Source: Xanthomonas nasturtii (lineage in GTDB: Bacteria > Pseudomonadota > Gammaproteobacteria > Xanthomonadales > Xanthomonadaceae). From it: a stretch of DNA of 38,266 nucleotides. A model generated the notes under the pieces. It was not told where the DNA came from, ran no database searches, and saw only the letters and a program-made list of their open reading frames with translations. Below are positions 35,457-38,266 of the stretch, piece after piece. How positions within the stretch are numbered: position 1 is the stretch's first letter; every line of letters starts with the position of its first letter. A program made the translations under genes and the position numbers. Location: contig NZ_LYMI01000036.1 of NCBI RefSeq assembly GCF_001660815.1, forward strand, positions 1 to 38,266, given 5' to 3'.

Positions 35457-37910
35457 TCAGAGTGTGGTACGCGGCTGTGGTGGATAGACTTCTGCTGCGG
35501 CATGCGCCAGACCGATGCCGCGTGCGGTCAGCGTCTCGTAGATACGTCCGACCAGCAGGCTGCGGATGGTGCCGGCATTGTCGTATTCCAGTGTCCAGAC
35601 GCGCACGATGAACTCCATCGCCACGTTGCCAAGGCCGTCGAACAGCACAATCGGCAGTGGTGCTGCAGCAACGCCCTCGGTGGTGCGCGCCACGTCGGTC
35701 AGCAGGGCTTCTACCTCCTTGGGCGCGCTGCCGTAGGCCACTGCAATACGCACTTCCAGCCGGCGGCTACGATCGAAGAGCGTCCAGTTGACGAGTTGCT
35801 GGGAGATCATTTGACCATTGGGCACCACGACGCTGGCACCGTCGAACGTCGACAGCCGGGTCGCGCGCATGCCGATGTCGCGCACCCGGCCTGTGGTTCC
35901 ACCGACCTCGACCACGTCGCCGGGCTGAAATGGCCGCTCGAAGATCAGCACCAGGCCAGAGACGAAGTTGTTGACCACGTTCTGCAGGCCCAAGCCGATG
36001 CCGACACCCAATGCACCAAGCACGAAGGTCAGCTGGCTGGTCTTGAAGCCGGCCGCCGACAGCGCTCCAATCAGGCCGAGCATCAATACCGTGTAATAGC
36101 TCAACGAGGCGATGCTGTTGGCGACACCATGCGGCAATGACATGCGCGACAACACCTCGCCATCGAGCACCAGGCGTACCGTCCTGGCGAGCCAGAACGC
36201 GATCGCCACGCTGAGCGCGAACAGCAAGACATGCCCCAGGCTCACGCGCAGATCTCCAAGCGCCCAGCTGTGGTCGAGCAACGCCGATAACGCGTCGCTG
36301 ACAGGAGTCAGCACACGGAAGCGGTCCAATGCGTAGACGACCCAACCTGCGACTGAGGCGGCAGTGAGCAGCTTGAGCAATACCTGCACGGCGGGGTCTG
36401 CATGCTCGCGTGCCAGCCGGAAGCGCGAAACGCCGGGGCGCTTCAGCAGCAGCTGGACCCAGGTTGCCAGGACGGTCATGCCGGCGGCGAGCAGCAGGGC
36501 GAAGTACACGCTGTCGATGACGCCGCCGGTCAGTGTCTCGGCCAGCGACACGTTGCCGAACGCATTGGCCACCAAAGCCGCTGCCAGCAGGATCCCACCG
36601 ACATGCACCGCGGCACGCAGTGCCTTGCCGAGGCGCCCGTTCTGCGCTTCGTGGCCATGACGGTGTGCACGCCACAGCAGCCAGCCCGCTGCGGCCAGAC
36701 CGAGCAGTGTCAGTGAAAGAATGTAGAGGCGATAAGCAGCCGGGCTGGACAGGAACGCAAAACCCAACCGCAGCAGCAGGAACAACGCACTGGCCAGATA
36801 CGGCGCTATCCCCAGCAGGCGTCGGTGCGAGATGGGCAGCAACCGTATCACCGGGACGACCGCAATCACCAGCGCCAGCTGATGAGTGAGCATCGGCGCA
36901 TCGGGCTGGAAGGCGAACACGCCGATGACCAGAAGCAGCAACCAGCACGAGAGAGGGCGTGAGAGCACGCTCGCTTCCGTCCGGCTGATCTGCCCACACC
37001 GGATTGGTCCGCGACTGCGCCAGGCGAGCCAAAGCAAAAGCGGGAGCGAACAGCTCAGCAGTGTCTGCAAGGCGCGCCGGCCGGCCATCGCATCGCTCTG
37101 GACATACTCACCGGCAAAGCGTGATTCGATCTCCAGGCCACTACGAACAGTATCGCCGGTGCCGACGACCGATATGGTGCTGGCGGGACTCAGTTGCCAC
37201 AGTGGCGGCCCATCGATGCGCAGCAGGCGCGTGTCGTACGCCGCGATCGCCTCTGCGACCCGGCGCTGCGCGCTTTCGATGCGCGCGTCCACCGCATTGC
37301 CGCGTCTGCCGAGCGCGATCAACCGAGCCAGCGGATCCGATACTCCCGCTTCGGCCTGGGCCAGGTCGACCACGACCTCGTCCACCCGTTGACGTAGCGC
37401 ACTAGGCAACTCCTGCCCGGTTGCCGCGGTCGCCACCCAGGCCTCGCGGCGAGACGCCAGTCCTGCCGCGTCGCTGGCCCGATGTGTGGTGGCAAGAACC
37501 AGGTCCGTCCGCCAGCGTGCCAGTTGACGTGCCTGGAAACGCCAGTGACGCGACAAGCTTTCCAGGCGCGGAATCGGCAGCATCCGCATTTGGGCAAAGG
37601 TCATACGCCAGAACGGATCCTCGACCGCGGCCTCGATCGTTGCCAGCCGACGGGCAAAAGAGGCCGCCGGTGTGCCTGACCCCGCATTCGCCTCGCTGGC
37701 GCGTTCGGCCAGGCGCTGATCCGCGTCGGCCAGTGACGGGATGTCGGCGACATCGATCGTCGTCGGCGCGCTGTTTATAACCGGCGGCATGGATGCGGCA
37801 GCACCGGTCGGAGTGATGGCGGCGGCGACATGCCATGTGTGCGCGGTCACCGGCTGCGCCAGCATGAAACTTGCCAGGGCGGCGCATGCGAAGCGGAGGG
37901 CAGACACCAT
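35457..37910 (-). CDS. Large mechanosensitive channel, MscS/MscK-like, with DUF3772-type periplasmic domain
   Basis: The 817-residue inner-membrane protein has a signal peptide (ACAALASFMLAQPVTAHT) and a periplasmic helical domain to about residue 280. About ten membrane helices follow, then the MscS pore (LGALGVGIGLGLQNVVNNFV) and beta domain (PFQPGDVVEVGG, VRDIGMRATRLSTFDGASVV, VPNGQMISQQLVNW). The pore glycine/alanine helix is intact. It should open under hypo-osmotic shock to release solutes. The N-terminal domain resembles DUF3772 of E. coli MscK/YbdG-group large channels, from memory. ATG 37910 begins the signal peptide; no strong ribosome site is visible. Confidence 0.9.
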   Translation of the reverse strand: MVSALRFACAALASFMLAQPVTAHTWHVAAAITPTGAAASMPPVINSAPTTIDVADIPSLADADQRLAERASEANAGSGTPAASFARRLATIEAAVEDPFWRMTFAQMRMLPIPRLESLSRHWRFQARQLARWRTDLVLATTHRASDAAGLASRREAWVATAATGQELPSALRQRVDEVVVDLAQAEAGVSDPLARLIALGRRGNAVDARIESAQRRVAEAIAAYDTRLLRIDGPPLWQLSPASTISVVGTGDTVRSGLEIESRFAGEYVQSDAMAGRRALQTLLSCSLPLLLWLAWRSRGPIRCGQISRTEASVLSRPLSCWLLLLVIGVFAFQPDAPMLTHQLALVIAVVPVIRLLPISHRRLLGIAPYLASALFLLLRLGFAFLSSPAAYRLYILSLTLLGLAAAGWLLWRAHRHGHEAQNGRLGKALRAAVHVGGILLAAALVANAFGNVSLAETLTGGVIDSVYFALLLAAGMTVLATWVQLLLKRPGVSRFRLAREHADPAVQVLLKLLTAASVAGWVVYALDRFRVLTPVSDALSALLDHSWALGDLRVSLGHVLLFALSVAIAFWLARTVRLVLDGEVLSRMSLPHGVANSIASLSYYTVLMLGLIGALSAAGFKTSQLTFVLGALGVGIGLGLQNVVNNFVSGLVLIFERPFQPGDVVEVGGTTGRVRDIGMRATRLSTFDGASVVVPNGQMISQQLVNWTLFDRSRRLEVRIAVAYGSAPKEVEALLTDVARTTEGVAAAPLPIVLFDGLGNVAMEFIVRVWTLEYDNAGTIRSLLVGRIYETLTARGIGLAHAAAEVYPPQPRTTL

Positions 37911-38081
37911 GGCGTTCCGGGAACCAGGCGGGTAGGTCTCGGCAGACTATCAGCAGCCACATGCGGAGGGATCGCTCGAGTCCGGTTCTGCATTGATTTT
38001 TCCGTTGCAGGAAGCCGGGCTATGCAGAGGCAAGGATCTTGTAGGCGCAAAAAAATGATACGCCCAGGGTTCCGTAGACAC

Positions 38082-38266
38082 TCAAGACCCTCGTTGCGCG
38101 TAGCGCCGTTCAAACTCTACAGGGGACAGGTCACCGGTCGAACCATGACGGCGTTTGGGGTTGTAGAACATCTCGATGTAGTCGAACACCTCGGCGCGTG
38201 CGGCGTCCTTTGTGGGATAGACCCGTCGCCTGATCCGCTCGCGTTTGAGTAGGCCGAAGAAGCTCT
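38082..38266 (-). mobile_element. C-terminus of an IS3 family transposase (OrfB), cut by the window edge
   Basis: The last 61 codons read leftward to a TGA at 38082-38084: SFFGLLKRERIRRRVYPTKD, EVFDYIEMFYNPKRRHGSTG and LSPVEFERRYAQRGS. This is the classic end of the IS3 OrfB integrase core, containing the F(F/Y)NxxRxH signature. It differs from the inner remnant at 32056-32640, so it is another element. The element's end should lie within about 50 bases left of 38082. Confidence 0.9.

Overview
The window reads as a piece of a gamma-proteobacterial chromosome of the Xanthomonas type. It is GC-rich and densely coded, and it carries protein families and small stress proteins typical of Xanthomonadaceae (DUF3011, DUF1653, DUF4142, an [13 protein letters not shown] peptide, the DUF3348/DUF802/OmpA/DUF2894 operon). 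Genus is inferred from remembered protein style, not from a search. Several genes are broken and insertion-sequence pieces lie at both edges and inside, as in IS-rich plant-pathogenic lineages.

Layout, left to right. Positions 1-76 hold the start of a transposase running off the window. A short-chain dehydrogenase follows (195-1061). Next is a five-gene sugar operon (1493-8077): a galE-type epimerase, a glycosyltransferase, UDP-galactopyranose mutase (glf, broken by one in-frame stop), a GH1-like glycosidase and an ABC exporter. It looks built to make, attach, trim and export a galactofuranose-containing glycan or glycolipid. Positions 8256-12048 hold small stress-type and hypothetical genes around a zinc alcohol dehydrogenase.

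The most interesting part is 12515-17253, a tightly coupled four-gene operon: DUF3348, an 885-residue DUF802 protein, an OmpA/MotB-like protein, and DUF2894. The DUF802 protein has a MotA/TolQ/ExbB-like four-helix membrane part and a very long coiled-coil tail with 62-residue tandem repeats. Its partner has one N-terminal membrane helix with a MotB-type aspartate and a peptidoglycan-binding domain. This matches the architecture of ZorA/ZorB, the ion-driven motor of Zorya anti-phage defence, but with two unfamiliar partners in place of ZorC/D/E.

Positions 17306-22971 (minus strand) hold a metal or siderophore uptake-type cluster: an ABC ATPase, two ABC-2/DUF3526 permeases and a TonB-dependent receptor. 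An AT-rich imperfect palindrome resembling a Zur/Fur-family operator lies at its promoter. Then come a hotdog-fold (DUF4442) protein, a large M14 metallopeptidase, an isolated methyl-accepting chemotaxis signalling fragment, a secreted non-specific nuclease, several small conserved genes, a decayed SulP transporter, a ClC channel with CBS domains, an IS3 remnant lacking its catalytic core, a CPBP membrane protease, two secreted proteins of unknown role, and an 817-residue mechanosensitive channel. The window closes in a second IS3-type transposase. No tRNA, rRNA or CRISPR array was seen.
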